DNA of 64,000 nucleotides from Hymenobacter negativus (lineage in GTDB: Bacteria; Bacteroidota; Bacteroidia; Cytophagales; Hymenobacteraceae): contig NZ_JAEDAE010000001.1 of assembly GCF_016056375.1 (NCBI RefSeq), positions 1 to 64,000 on the forward strand, in the 5' to 3' direction. Under the pieces are notes generated by a model. It had not been told where the DNA came from. It searched no databases and was given only the letters and a program-made list of their open reading frames with translations. Numbering within the stretch: the first letter of the stretch is position 1; each line of letters begins with the position of its first letter. The position numbers were made by a program, and so were the translations under genes. Of the stretch, positions 25,116 through 33,372 are shown one piece after another.

Positions 25116-26381
25116 ATGCCGCACCCTGCCCCCTACACCCTCCTCATTCAGCACGCCGCGCAGGTGCTCACGCTGGCCGGCGGCCCAACCGACCGCCCCC
25201 TGGCCGGCCCCGCCCTCAGCGCCTGGACGATAATCGAGCGCGGATACGTGGCCTGCGTGGGCGATAAAATTGTGGCCGTTGGCCCGATGGACGAGCTGGA
25301 CCTCTCGCATATCGGCCCCGAAACCCGCCTCGTGGACGCCACCGGCTGCGTGGTGATGCCCGGCCTGGTGGAATGCCACACGCACCTGGTGTTCGGGGGC
25401 AACCGCGCCCACGAGTTCGAGCGCAAGCTGCGCGGCGAAAGCTACCTCGACATTCTGGCCAGCGGCGGCGGCATTCTAAGCACCGTGCGCGCCACCCGCG
25501 CCGCCTCGGAGGAAGAATTGCTGGCCAATGCCCTGCACCATCTCGACGGCTTCCGGCGCTATGGCGTGACCACCGTGGAGGCCAAAAGCGGCTACGGCCT
25601 CGACCGCGACACCGAACTGCGGCTGGTGCGCGTGGCCCGCCAGGCCGGCCGCCAGCAGCCCGTGCGGGTGGTGCCCACCTTCTTGGGCGCGCACGTGGTG
25701 CCGCCCGAATTCAAGGAGGCCGGCCCGCAGGCCTACGTCGATTTCATTTTGCGCGAAGTGCTGTCGGACCTGAAAGGAGAGGCGGCGTTTGTGGATATTT
25801 TCTGTGAGCAGGGCGCGTTTCCGCTCGAAGTGGCGCGCTATTACCTGGAGCAGGCCCACCACATGGGCTTCGGCCTGAAAATCCACGCCGAGCAGTTGCA
25901 CGACCTCGGCGGGTGCGAGATGGCGGCCGCCTTAGGCGCGGTGAGTGTAGACCATTGCGACTACCTTACGCCGGCCGGCGCCGCTTGCATTGCGCAGCAT
26001 ACCCAGGGGCAAACCGTGGCCGTGCTGCTGCCGCTGGTGCCCCTGTTCCTCCGGCAGGCACAGTATGCGCCCGGCCGCGATTTCATCGAAAAAGGGTTGC
26101 CCGTGGCCCTGAGCACCGATTTCAACCCCGGCTCGTGTCCCAGTAAAAACCTCTGGCTGGCCTTGTCGGTGGCCTGCCTCAAAATGGGCTTCACGCCCAA
26201 GGAAGCCGTGGCCGCCGCTACCCTTAACGCCGCCTGGGCCATTGGCCACCAGCACGACTGCGGCAGCCTGACCCCCGGCAAGCGCGCCGACGTGCTGGTG
26301 CTGAACGTGGGCAGCGTGGCCGAAATCCCGTACTGGCTGGGCGAAAACCCGGTGCGCGACGTGATAATCGGCGGAGAATAG
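25116..26381 (+). CDS. hutI: imidazolonepropionase
   Basis: Third step of histidine breakdown: it opens 4-imidazolone-5-propanoate to N-formimino-glutamate. 421 residues from the ATG at 25116 (a TTG at 25089 is in frame but unneeded). The amidohydrolase metal motif is VECHTHLVFGGNRAHEFE. Substrate and metal contacts appear in KSGYGLD, KIHAEQLHD, SVDHCDYLT and LSTDFNPGSCP. No other hut genes are in the window. A strong bidirectional terminator follows. Confidence 0.95.
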   Translation: MPHPAPYTLLIQHAAQVLTLAGGPTDRPLAGPALSAWTIIERGYVACVGDKIVAVGPMDELDLSHIGPETRLVDATGCVVMPGLVECHTHLVFGGNRAHEFERKLRGESYLDILASGGGILSTVRATRAASEEELLANALHHLDGFRRYGVTTVEAKSGYGLDRDTELRLVRVARQAGRQQPVRVVPTFLGAHVVPPEFKEAGPQAYVDFILREVLSDLKGEAAFVDIFCEQGAFPLEVARYYLEQAHHMGFGLKIHAEQLHDLGGCEMAAALGAVSVDHCDYLTPAGAACIAQHTQGQTVAVLLPLVPLFLRQAQYAPGRDFIEKGLPVALSTDFNPGSCPSKNLWLALSVACLKMGFTPKEAVAAATLNAAWAIGHQHDCGSLTPGKRADVLVLNVGSVAEIPYWLGENPVRDVIIGGE

Positions 26382-26401
26382 CTGGAAGGCCTTTCAAAAG
26401 C

Positions 26402-26437
26402 AAAAAGGCCAGTCCGAAGCTTCGGACTGACCTTTTT
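26402..26437. terminator. bidirectional intrinsic terminator after hutI
   Basis: An 18-base stem, 26402-26419 against 26420-26437, has one mismatch (core CAGTCCGAAG/CTTCGGACTG) and almost no loop. It has an A-run on the left and seven T on the right. It can end both hutI and the minus-strand lipoprotein gene at 26465. Confidence 0.85.
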
Positions 26438-26464
26438 TTGTGGAAAAGGAAGGAAAAAAAGCGT

Positions 26465-27469
26465 TTATAATTGGCGGATGCGCCGAATGATTTCGGCAGC
26501 GCTGAGGGCTTCCAGCGTGGGCGTGACCGTAGTGCCGGCGGCCGTGGTCAGGCGCTGGGTGCCGTAGTAGAGCAGGCCTTCGCGCTCCTGCAGCACAATG
26601 GCGATGACGTCGGCCCCGTAGGGCAGGTAGCTGCTCCAGGTAGTGGGCGCGGCACTGGAAGCATAGCCGCGGGCCAGCCCGTTGTAGCCCACCGGGCGGA
26701 AATACACGCGCGTACCGGTAGTAGTGCTGGTGAAGGGCACCGTGACCCCGATGGGCCCGGAACTGTTGGCCGAGTAAGCGTGCCAGAACTGGTCGAGGTT
26801 CCAGAGGCTGAGCGAATCGAGCGGGAGAGAGGTGTTGTAGTAACTGGCAGTAGTGGCCGGCCCGGTAGTGGTGGTGACCTGGATGGCCCGACCGGTCGAA
26901 TCGGCTCGCAGCTGCCAGGCCGACGAATCAGAGATGGTGCCGGCCACGCTGGGGGCCGCTGCGGGTTGCTGCCAGAGCAGCATGGGCGTGGTATCGAGGC
27001 CGGCCGGGGGCACGGGCGAGGTGAGCTTGAGCACCTGCCGCCCCGCCCCGTTGGCCGACCACCCCGGGTATAGCCGCAGTCGCGTGCTGCCCTGCCAGAC
27101 CTGAATGTCAAATTCACCGCCGGAAATTAACACTTGGCGCGATGAGGCTGCCGTGGTGGGCAGGTTGGCCAGCACCATGTCGGGCACCGAGTATATCTCG
27201 CGCACCCGCAGCTGGGCCTGGCCCGTGGCCAGCTGGCGGTTGGGTAGGATGAAGACATTGGCCCCGAAGGCCAGCGTGGCTCCGGCCCTAGTCGAGAAGG
27301 TCTGCGCCTTGTTCAGGTCGAAGGTGAATGTTTGAACGGCTGGCGCGGTGGCCCGCAAATCGGCGAAGGTGGCCGGCGCCACTGCCGGGGCGCACTCCAC
27401 TACGTCGTCGTCTTTGTGGCAAGCGGCCAGCAGGGCCGCGCCCAGGCATAAACACACAAAATGTTTCAT
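26465..27469 (-). CDS. lipoprotein of unknown function
   Basis: 334 residues from the ATG at 27469; an upstream in-frame start at 27562 would place the signal peptide internally and is rejected. MKHFVCLCLGAALLAAC is a lipoprotein signal with the lipobox LAAC, followed by HKDDD. The mature part is Thr/Ser/Ala-rich and beta-like, with THR-type repeats such as TTTTGPATTASYY and FTSTTTGTRVYF. I recognise no family. It lies 92 bases behind the trans-envelope barrel gene on the same strand, so it is probably the third gene of the sigma-factor operon and faces the periplasm or the cell surface. Confidence 0.78.
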   Translation of the reverse strand: MKHFVCLCLGAALLAACHKDDDVVECAPAVAPATFADLRATAPAVQTFTFDLNKAQTFSTRAGATLAFGANVFILPNRQLATGQAQLRVREIYSVPDMVLANLPTTAASSRQVLISGGEFDIQVWQGSTRLRLYPGWSANGAGRQVLKLTSPVPPAGLDTTPMLLWQQPAAAPSVAGTISDSSAWQLRADSTGRAIQVTTTTGPATTASYYNTSLPLDSLSLWNLDQFWHAYSANSSGPIGVTVPFTSTTTGTRVYFRPVGYNGLARGYASSAAPTTWSSYLPYGADVIAIVLQEREGLLYYGTQRLTTAAGTTVTPTLEALSAAEIIRRIRQL

Positions 27470-27561
27470 AGAAATCAGGAAGGAAATGTGGTTGGAAAGT
27501 TCCCACTGGTCGCGGGGCTTTCGGCTGCTGGCCAGCCAGCCGGAAGCCCTGCGCCGAGACA

Positions 27562-29421
27562 TTAGGGCAGATTGAATGATACCCCCAGCAGCGCCGCGCC
27601 GCCAAATAAATGGCGTTGGTAGTAAGGCGTGTAATTAGCCAGAGGCGTGAACAGGTAAGTGGCCGTGGGCTGAGCCAGCAGCTCCCAGCGCTCGGAGAGG
27701 CGGTAGCGGGCCTCGGCCCCCATGCTGGCCCCCAGGCTGTAGCGTCGGTAGGGGCTGCCCGAAAAGCCCCAGGTCTGGCTCTGGCAGGCGCAGGCGCTGC
27801 CTTCGGTGCTGCTGCCGCCCACGTACACGGCGGCTTCGGCCCCGGCCAGCAGGCCCACGCGCCAGCGCCCCGAGAGCGTCCAGCCGTAACCTACCCGCAC
27901 CGGCACCGTCACAAACCGGTAGGTGTCGCGCCGATGAATGCCGGTGGAATCAGGGGTTGGGCTATTGGCGACCGCGCTGGTGGTGCTATACACCTGCTGC
28001 AGGGCCAGGGCGCTGGCATATTCGGCGTAGCCCAGGCCCGCGCTCAGGCTCCAGTGCCCGCCCAGGGTGCGCCGCACGGCTACCTGCACCGCGCTGCCCA
28101 GCGCCGGCCGTTCCAGCGTGGCCACCGGTGTGGCGGTGTTATTATTTGGAATATAAACTATTGTTGGCGGAGATGTTACAGATGCGGCTAGATTAGCTGC
28201 CGTGTTCAGGTTGCGGTAAGTGATGGCTGGGCCGGCCACCACCTGCACCGCCCAGCGCGACGCGAGGGGCAACGGTAGGGGACTGGGCACCACGGCCACC
28301 GGCTGCGGGGCAGGTAGCCCTAGCCCCGCGCCGAACTGCACAGCGACCAACCGGGCAGATAGCAAGTCCTGAGCTGCGCGTTGGCTACGGACTTCCATCG
28401 GGCGGGCACGGCTGATTGCGGCGGTTGCCGGGGCGAGTTGCCGAGTGGGCTGGTCGGCAATGGGTGATGTGTAGGACTGCGGCTGCTCTGAAGAAGGGGT
28501 AGCTGCGGCCGCCAGCGCGGCAGCTGACTGGTCCTTATGCTGAGTTAGCCGCTTTTTCGAGGCAGCCCGCCCTTGCGAGGACTTGGTGATTGTTGCCATT
28601 GAAGCATTGCGGCCCGTCCGCAATGCGCCGGATTGAGCCACTGCCGGGTTAGTAGTTTCGGGCAAATGGTGTGTGACACTTGCCACCGAACCCGCCTGCT
28701 TGCGCGGTGCTCGCGCTTGCCCGCGAGCGGCTTGTGGCGAAGAATGATTCCAGCGGGCACTATTTGCTGCCAGCTCTTTAACAGCGGACGACGCTGCTAC
28801 GCTGCGAACCGGCTGGCCGGTAGTGCCCACGGAAGCCCCCCGAGCTGCTGAAGCAGCAACTGCGGCTTTCGCTGCGGCAGAAACCGCTGCGCCAGCCGGA
28901 ACTGAGGTAGCCACCGCCGCTGGTGTCTTTTGGGGGCCTTTTGTCGCAATCGAGCCAGGCGAAACTACCGGCGAAATCACCTGACCCGCAGTCGGTCCGG
29001 CGGCCGCATCGGCAGTTGGCCGTGGCGTGGTAGCCGGCGAAACTGGCAGCGTATTCAGCGCCAGCCTCTGCGGGTTTGTGCGGCTGGTAGCAGTGGCGTT
29101 CTGTGAGCTGACGCCACTAGTCCGGGCGGCGTTGTCTGATGAATTATAGGAAGCATTCTGGCGGGTTCTCGAAGCAGTAATAGTCGACTGTTTGGCGCCC
29201 CACCAATGCCAGCTTGCGGCCAGGGCCACCACCGACAGCGTCATCAACAACAGCCACGCTGCCGGCACCCGCCGTCGGCGCTTTCGGAGCTGCGGCGCGG
29301 CCACGGGCGGCGGCAGCTGCGACCGAATACCGGCCCACAGCTGCGCCGGCGGCTCCTGGCCGTAGTCGGCCAGGCGGTCGCGCAGGGCATCGTACAAGTC
29401 GTCGGGTTTGCGGTCGGTCAT
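27562..29421 (-). CDS. trans-envelope anti-sigma/beta-barrel candidate
   Basis: 619 residues in four parts. A cytoplasmic N-terminus (1-50: MTDRKPDDLYDALRDRL, ending in a run of Arg/Lys) resembles anti-sigma tails. One membrane helix lies at about 52-72. Next is a low-complexity linker of about 300 residues rich in Ala, Ser, Thr, Pro and Gln. The C-terminal domain (about 389-619) has the alternating pattern and the Gly-aromatic ends of an outer-membrane beta-barrel (WAVQVVAGPAITY, closing with ALLGVSFNLP). Its start overlaps the ECF sigma stop by four bases. The architecture suggests a protein that spans both membranes and holds the sigma factor until a surface signal comes. That role is inferred. 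Confidence 0.82.
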   Translation of the reverse strand: MTDRKPDDLYDALRDRLADYGQEPPAQLWAGIRSQLPPPVAAPQLRKRRRRVPAAWLLLMTLSVVALAASWHWWGAKQSTITASRTRQNASYNSSDNAARTSGVSSQNATATSRTNPQRLALNTLPVSPATTPRPTADAAAGPTAGQVISPVVSPGSIATKGPQKTPAAVATSVPAGAAVSAAAKAAVAASAARGASVGTTGQPVRSVAASSAVKELAANSARWNHSSPQAARGQARAPRKQAGSVASVTHHLPETTNPAVAQSGALRTGRNASMATITKSSQGRAASKKRLTQHKDQSAAALAAAATPSSEQPQSYTSPIADQPTRQLAPATAAISRARPMEVRSQRAAQDLLSARLVAVQFGAGLGLPAPQPVAVVPSPLPLPLASRWAVQVVAGPAITYRNLNTAANLAASVTSPPTIVYIPNNNTATPVATLERPALGSAVQVAVRRTLGGHWSLSAGLGYAEYASALALQQVYSTTSAVANSPTPDSTGIHRRDTYRFVTVPVRVGYGWTLSGRWRVGLLAGAEAAVYVGGSSTEGSACACQSQTWGFSGSPYRRYSLGASMGAEARYRLSERWELLAQPTATYLFTPLANYTPYYQRHLFGGAALLGVSFNLP

Positions 29422-29990
29422 GGCAATTGGGGGTGATGGTGGGCCGCCAGGCGGGTTTCGAGCAGCCGGCGGGCCCGCGCCAGCTGCGATTTGGATGTGC
29501 CTTCGGCGATGCCTAGCAGCTCGCCGATTTCCTGGTGCGAGTAGCCCTCCACGGCGTAGAGGTTAAGCACCGTGCGGTAGCCGGGCGGCAGGGTGGCCAG
29601 CAGGGCCAGCAAGTCGTCGGCGGCCAGGTGGTCCAGGGCCGAGGGCTCGGCGGTGGGCAGGTCGCCGGCCAGCTCATCCAATGCGTCTCCGGCGGGGCCG
29701 GGGTGGCGCAGGCGGTGCTGCTCCAGGGCGTGCAGCGAGGTGGTGACGGCAATGCGCCGCGCCCAGGCCTCGAACGGCCCCTGCCCCCGGAACTGGTCGA
29801 GACGGGTGAAGATTTTGACGAAGGTGTTTTGCAGGGCGTCTTCGGCTTCAGCCCGGTTGGGGCAGTAGCGCAGGCACACGCCCATCAGGGCATAGGAAAG
29901 TTTCTGATAGAGTTGGTACTGCGCCGCCGATTCGCCCCGCCGGCACGCAGCCAGCAGCGCCTCATCAACCAGGGTAATGGGTGGCGGCAT
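29418..29990 (-). CDS. ECF-type RNA polymerase sigma factor
   Basis: 190 residues from the ATG at 29990; upstream in-frame codons up to 30080 lack coding character. Region 2 shows YQLYQKLSYALMGVCLRYCPNRAEAEDALQNTFVKIF and the -10 recognition helix FEAWARRIAVTTSLH. Region 4 is LPPGYRTVLNLYAVEGYSHQEIGELLGIAEGTSKSQLARARRLL, with the helix-turn-helix in the last part. This is a group 4 sigma factor that directs a small regulon. It is the first gene of an operon with the trans-envelope barrel protein (four-base overlap) and a lipoprotein. Divergent phzF starts 180 bases away. Confidence 0.93.
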   Translation of the reverse strand: MPPPITLVDEALLAACRRGESAAQYQLYQKLSYALMGVCLRYCPNRAEAEDALQNTFVKIFTRLDQFRGQGPFEAWARRIAVTTSLHALEQHRLRHPGPAGDALDELAGDLPTAEPSALDHLAADDLLALLATLPPGYRTVLNLYAVEGYSHQEIGELLGIAEGTSKSQLARARRLLETRLAAHHHPQLP

Positions 29991-30170
29991 GCAGTGGAAA
30001 GTAGGAGTGAAGGCCAGCGGTACCTGCCGCCTTATATCCCCCTGACCGGCCAGTGCCGGCCGGGGTTGCGTGGCCCGCAAAAGATTTTAAAAATAATTCG
30101 CCATCGCGCCCCACGCCGTATTCTTGCCAAAAGAATTCCGCGCTCACCGCCATATCCGCCAGAACCCGCC

Positions 30171-30974
30171 ATGCGCTACTTCCACGTCGATGCCTTTGCC
30201 CAAACGCCCTTCGCCGGCAACCCCGCCGGCGTGTGCCCGCTCGAAGCCCCGCTGCCCGCCGCCCTCATGCAGCAAATCGCGGCCGAAAACCACTTAGCCG
30301 AAACCGCCTTCTTCGTACCCCGCCCCGGCGCCCCGGCCGAGTTCGACCTGCGCTGGTTCACGCCGGCCGTCGAAATCGACCTCTGCGGCCACGCCACGCT
30401 GGCATCGGCCCACGTCCTGTTCACGCACCTCGGCTTTGCGGGCCCGCAAGTCACCTTCCACAGCCAGAGCGGCCCTCTGCGCGTAACCCGCGAAGCCGAC
30501 GGCCGCCTCACCCTCGATTTCCCCTCGCGCCCGCCGCAGGAATTACCCGTCCACCCCACCGGCCTCACCGATGCCCTCGGGGCCACGCCGCTGCGGGTGC
30601 TGGCCGCCCGCGACCTGCTGGCCGTGTTCAGCTCCGAAGCCGAAGTGCACGCCCTAAAGCCGGATTTCGCCCGCATCGCGGCTCTGGAGTACGTGGGCGT
30701 CATCGCCACCGCGCCCGGCTCGGATGGCATCGATTTCGTGTCGCGGTTTTTTGCGCCCCGCGTGGGCGTGCCCGAAGACCCCGTCACCGGCTCGGCCCAC
30801 AGCATCCTCATTCCCTTCTGGGCCGAAAAGCTGAGCAAAACCGAGCTGCGCGCCCGCCAGATTTCCCCCCGCAGCGGCGACCTCTGGTGCCGCCTGCGCG
30901 GCGATAGGGTGGATATCAGCGGTTACGCCGTGACGTATTCGGCGGGGGAGTTGCTGGTGGGATTGGACAGCTAA
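30171..30974 (+). CDS. PhzF family isomerase/epimerase
   Basis: 267 residues from the ATG at 30171 (MRYFHVDAFAQTPFAGNPAGV, the family's fixed opening). The catalytic glutamate lies in AENHLAETAFF. DLRWFTPAVEIDLCGHATLASAHVL and VGVPEDPVTGSAHS are family motifs of the two half-barrels. PhzF proteins catalyse proton shifts in phenazine making; most members, like this one without phenazine genes, have unknown substrates. It stands alone between the sigma operon and an AT-rich islet. Confidence 0.92.
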   Translation: MRYFHVDAFAQTPFAGNPAGVCPLEAPLPAALMQQIAAENHLAETAFFVPRPGAPAEFDLRWFTPAVEIDLCGHATLASAHVLFTHLGFAGPQVTFHSQSGPLRVTREADGRLTLDFPSRPPQELPVHPTGLTDALGATPLRVLAARDLLAVFSSEAEVHALKPDFARIAALEYVGVIATAPGSDGIDFVSRFFAPRVGVPEDPVTGSAHSILIPFWAEKLSKTELRARQISPRSGDLWCRLRGDRVDISGYAVTYSAGELLVGLDS

Positions 30975-31048
30975 TAATTCATTACGCAAATTGCTCCAAT
31001 ACCGCAGAAACAAAAACAATACGTATTACACTTCTCAAATTAGAAACG

Positions 31049-31495
31049 ATGACTATGGATTTAGAAAAAATATTAAGACAGTATGTGTCTGATATTGTAT
31101 CAGTAGTAAATATTATGAAAGAAGAAGGGTTTAGAAGAAACCCCATTGAGACTTGGCAACAAACCTTATATAAAAACGGGGAAATTGCGGGGGCTAACTT
31201 AAAATACGATTTCCATGGAATGGGTTGTTGGGTAAAATGGCGTGGAAGGGTTATTGATTTTGATTTTAGAGGTGACGTGGCCAATACAATATTTGGTATT
31301 GATGCATGGTTTGCAGCATACTATTTGCAAAGCATGAAGCTAGAAGGCTATAGTGATTTTGGTTTTTGCCATATACAGATTCTGAATACCATTGAAAAGT
31401 TGAATCAAGAGGGAGAATTAGTACAAAAGGAAAATGTGTACTTCTATCTTCAGGATTACAATAAATTAGAAGAGTTAGAAAATTTGATAGACTGA
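31049..31495 (+). CDS. DUF6896-like protein in an AT-rich islet
   Basis: 148 residues, strikingly AT-rich with A/T-ending codons, unlike the genes on either side, which points to recent transfer. The centre, LKYDFHGMGCWVKWRGRVIDFDFRG, followed by FGIDAWFAAYYL, matches my memory of the DUF6896 family ('YdFHG.GC......vdFDf....iDgfDaW'). Some members of that family sit among immunity genes of secreted toxins. No toxin gene is visible here. The N-terminus is helical (MTMDLEKILRQYVSDIVSVV). The function is unknown; an immunity role is a guess from such contexts. Confidence 0.72.
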   Translation: MTMDLEKILRQYVSDIVSVVNIMKEEGFRRNPIETWQQTLYKNGEIAGANLKYDFHGMGCWVKWRGRVIDFDFRGDVANTIFGIDAWFAAYYLQSMKLEGYSDFGFCHIQILNTIEKLNQEGELVQKENVYFYLQDYNKLEELENLID

Positions 31496-31626
31496 ATGGA
31501 TAACAGCGCTGTAATGCAGATTTGAAATCCGGGGTATGTAAACTTAGGGTTTGTGTTTCTAAAACAAGTCTATTCCAGCTGATGCTTTTAGACTTAAAGC
31601 GGGTAAATAACTTTGATTCACTTCGC

Positions 31627-32265
31627 CTACGATTTCGCCGGCGCCTTCTTCTTGCCCGTACTAGCCCCCAGACGCTCCGGGTTCTCGGCCAGAAACTTGC
31701 CCCAGCTTTTGCCGCCGCTGGCGGTTACGTTGTTGCCTTTCATGTAGTGGTGGCACAGGGCCACGGCCAGGGCGTCGGTGGCATCCAGAAAGGTGCTGGC
31801 TTCGGCAATGGGCGGCAGCTTGAGGGTCTGGCGCAGCATGTGGGCCACCTGCTCCTTGGTGGCCGAGCCTGAGCCGGTGACGGACTGCTTCACCTTGGTG
31901 GGGGCGTACTCCACGTAGGGAATCTGGCGGGAGAGGGCGGCCGCGATGGCAACGCCCTGCGCCCGGCCCAGCTTGAGCATGCTCTGCACGTTGACGCCGA
32001 AAAACGGGGCCTCGATGGCCAGCTCGTCGGGCAGGTACTCGTCGATGAGCTCCAGCATGCGGTCGAAAATCCGCTTTAGCTTTACGGCGTGATTCGAGCC
32101 CAGGGACTTCATATTGATAACGTCGTAGCACAGCACGTCCACGCGCTGGCCGCGCACCTCAATCAGGGCGTAGCCCATAATCTGGGTGCCAGGGTCGACG
32201 CCCATGATGATTTTGGGCAGCAAATCCGGGGCGGGAGCGGGGCGGGGGCGAAGGGGAGCGGGCAT
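31627..32265 (-). CDS. ruvC: Holliday junction resolvase RuvC
   Basis: Endonuclease that resolves four-way junctions with RuvAB. 212 residues: 20 extra Pro/Arg-rich residues at the N-terminus and a Lys/Ala-rich tail beyond the usual core. The acidic active site is complete: D24 in IIMGVDPGTQIMGYA, E85 in LAIEAPFF, and D161 and D164 in DATDALAVALCHH. The start ATG is at 32265; a later ATG inside IIMGVD would delete the first strand. It is divergent from a membrane protein gene. Confidence 0.95.
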   Translation of the reverse strand: MPAPLRPRPAPAPDLLPKIIMGVDPGTQIMGYALIEVRGQRVDVLCYDVINMKSLGSNHAVKLKRIFDRMLELIDEYLPDELAIEAPFFGVNVQSMLKLGRAQGVAIAAALSRQIPYVEYAPTKVKQSVTGSGSATKEQVAHMLRQTLKLPPIAEASTFLDATDALAVALCHHYMKGNNVTASGGKSWGKFLAENPERLGASTGKKKAPAKS

Positions 32266-32412
32266 CTCTTACAAAGTTACGCCCCCGGGCAGGGCGAAGC
32301 GCCCGCCCCGGCCGATTCTTCGGCGGCAGCTGCTGCCGCCGCGTCGCGCCCGGGCCGGGGCAAAGGTCCGGACGAGCCCGAAAACCGCCGCGCCCGACAG
32401 TGGAAACGCATC

Positions 32413-33372
32413 GTGTTCTGGGGCAAAATCGGGGTCACACTGCTCACGCTGGGGCTGCTGTATAATTCCATTTTCGCCGCGCCCGATACGGCGGCGGCTT
32501 GGCGGCATTTGCTCAGTACCACGCTCAGCGGAGCGGGGCGCGGTCCTGTCCTGCTGGCCCTGGCCCTGGTGCCCGCCAACTGGGGCCTGGAGGCTTGGAA
32601 GTGGTACCGCCTGGCCCGGCACCTGGAGCCCGTTACGTTCGGGCGCAGCTTCCGGGCGGTGCTGGTGGGCCTCACGCTGGGCTTCGCCACCCCCAACCGC
32701 GTGGGCGATTACGCGGGCCGCATTATCGAGCTCAAAAGCCGCCGCGTGAGTGCGCTGGGGGCGGTGTTTCTGGGGCGCTACTGCCAGCTGGTGGCTACGG
32801 TGCTGGCGGGCGTGGCGGGCCTGCTGTACTTCCTGCTGAAATTTTACCTGAAGGGCTACCCGGCCGCCGGGCTGGGCGTGGCGGCCTCGGCGGTGCTGCT
32901 GAGCGGGCTGGTGCTGGTGCCGCTGTACCGGTCGCGGCTGCTGCTGGCGGCGCTGGGCGTGTGGCGGCCGTTGCGGCGGTTTCGGCCGGCGCTGGCCATT
33001 ATGCCCACGTATCCGGCCACGGCGCTGCACGCGGTACTGGCCATTTCGGGGCTGCGCTATGCGGTGTTTTGCGCGCAGTTTATGCTGCTGCTGGCGGCGT
33101 ATGGCGTGGGCGGGCCGCTGGGGCCGGGGCTGGCCGCCGTGGCGGGCACGTTCTTTTTGAAGTCGCTGGTGCCTTCGCTCAACGCGCTGGCCGATGTGGG
33201 GGTGCGGGAGCTGTCGGCCACGCACCTGTTTGGGCTGCTGGGGCAGCCGGCGCTGCCGGTGCTCTCGGCCAGTTTGAGCTTGTGGGTCATCAATATTGCC
33301 CTGCCCAGCGCGGCGGGCCTGCTGCTGGTGCCCGGCCTGCGGGTGCTGCGCGAGAAGCGCGCCGGGAAATGA
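32413..33372 (+). CDS. lysylphosphatidylglycerol synthase/flippase-like membrane protein (UPF0104)
   Basis: Integral membrane protein with about eight segments. Family marks are GLTLGFATPNRVGDYAGRI and the last third ending in LVPSLNALADVGVRELSA. Such proteins resemble the flippase domain of MprF and often sit next to lipid or glycan glycosyltransferases. The start is uncertain. The frame stays open upstream, but the only standard start codon between the ruvC start and the first helix is the GTG at 32413, giving 319 residues, the usual length. Its stop overlaps the ATG of the next glycosyltransferase by four bases, so the two probably act on the same envelope glycolipid. Confidence 0.85.
   Translation: MFWGKIGVTLLTLGLLYNSIFAAPDTAAAWRHLLSTTLSGAGRGPVLLALALVPANWGLEAWKWYRLARHLEPVTFGRSFRAVLVGLTLGFATPNRVGDYAGRIIELKSRRVSALGAVFLGRYCQLVATVLAGVAGLLYFLLKFYLKGYPAAGLGVAASAVLLSGLVLVPLYRSRLLLAALGVWRPLRRFRPALAIMPTYPATALHAVLAISGLRYAVFCAQFMLLLAAYGVGGPLGPGLAAVAGTFFLKSLVPSLNALADVGVRELSATHLFGLLGQPALPVLSASLSLWVINIALPSAAGLLLVPGLRVLREKRAGK

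Noticed and set aside
32089-32412. Upstream extension of the flippase-like gene
   Set aside because: It would start inside ruvC on the opposite strand; no standard start lies between the ruvC start and the GTG at 32413.
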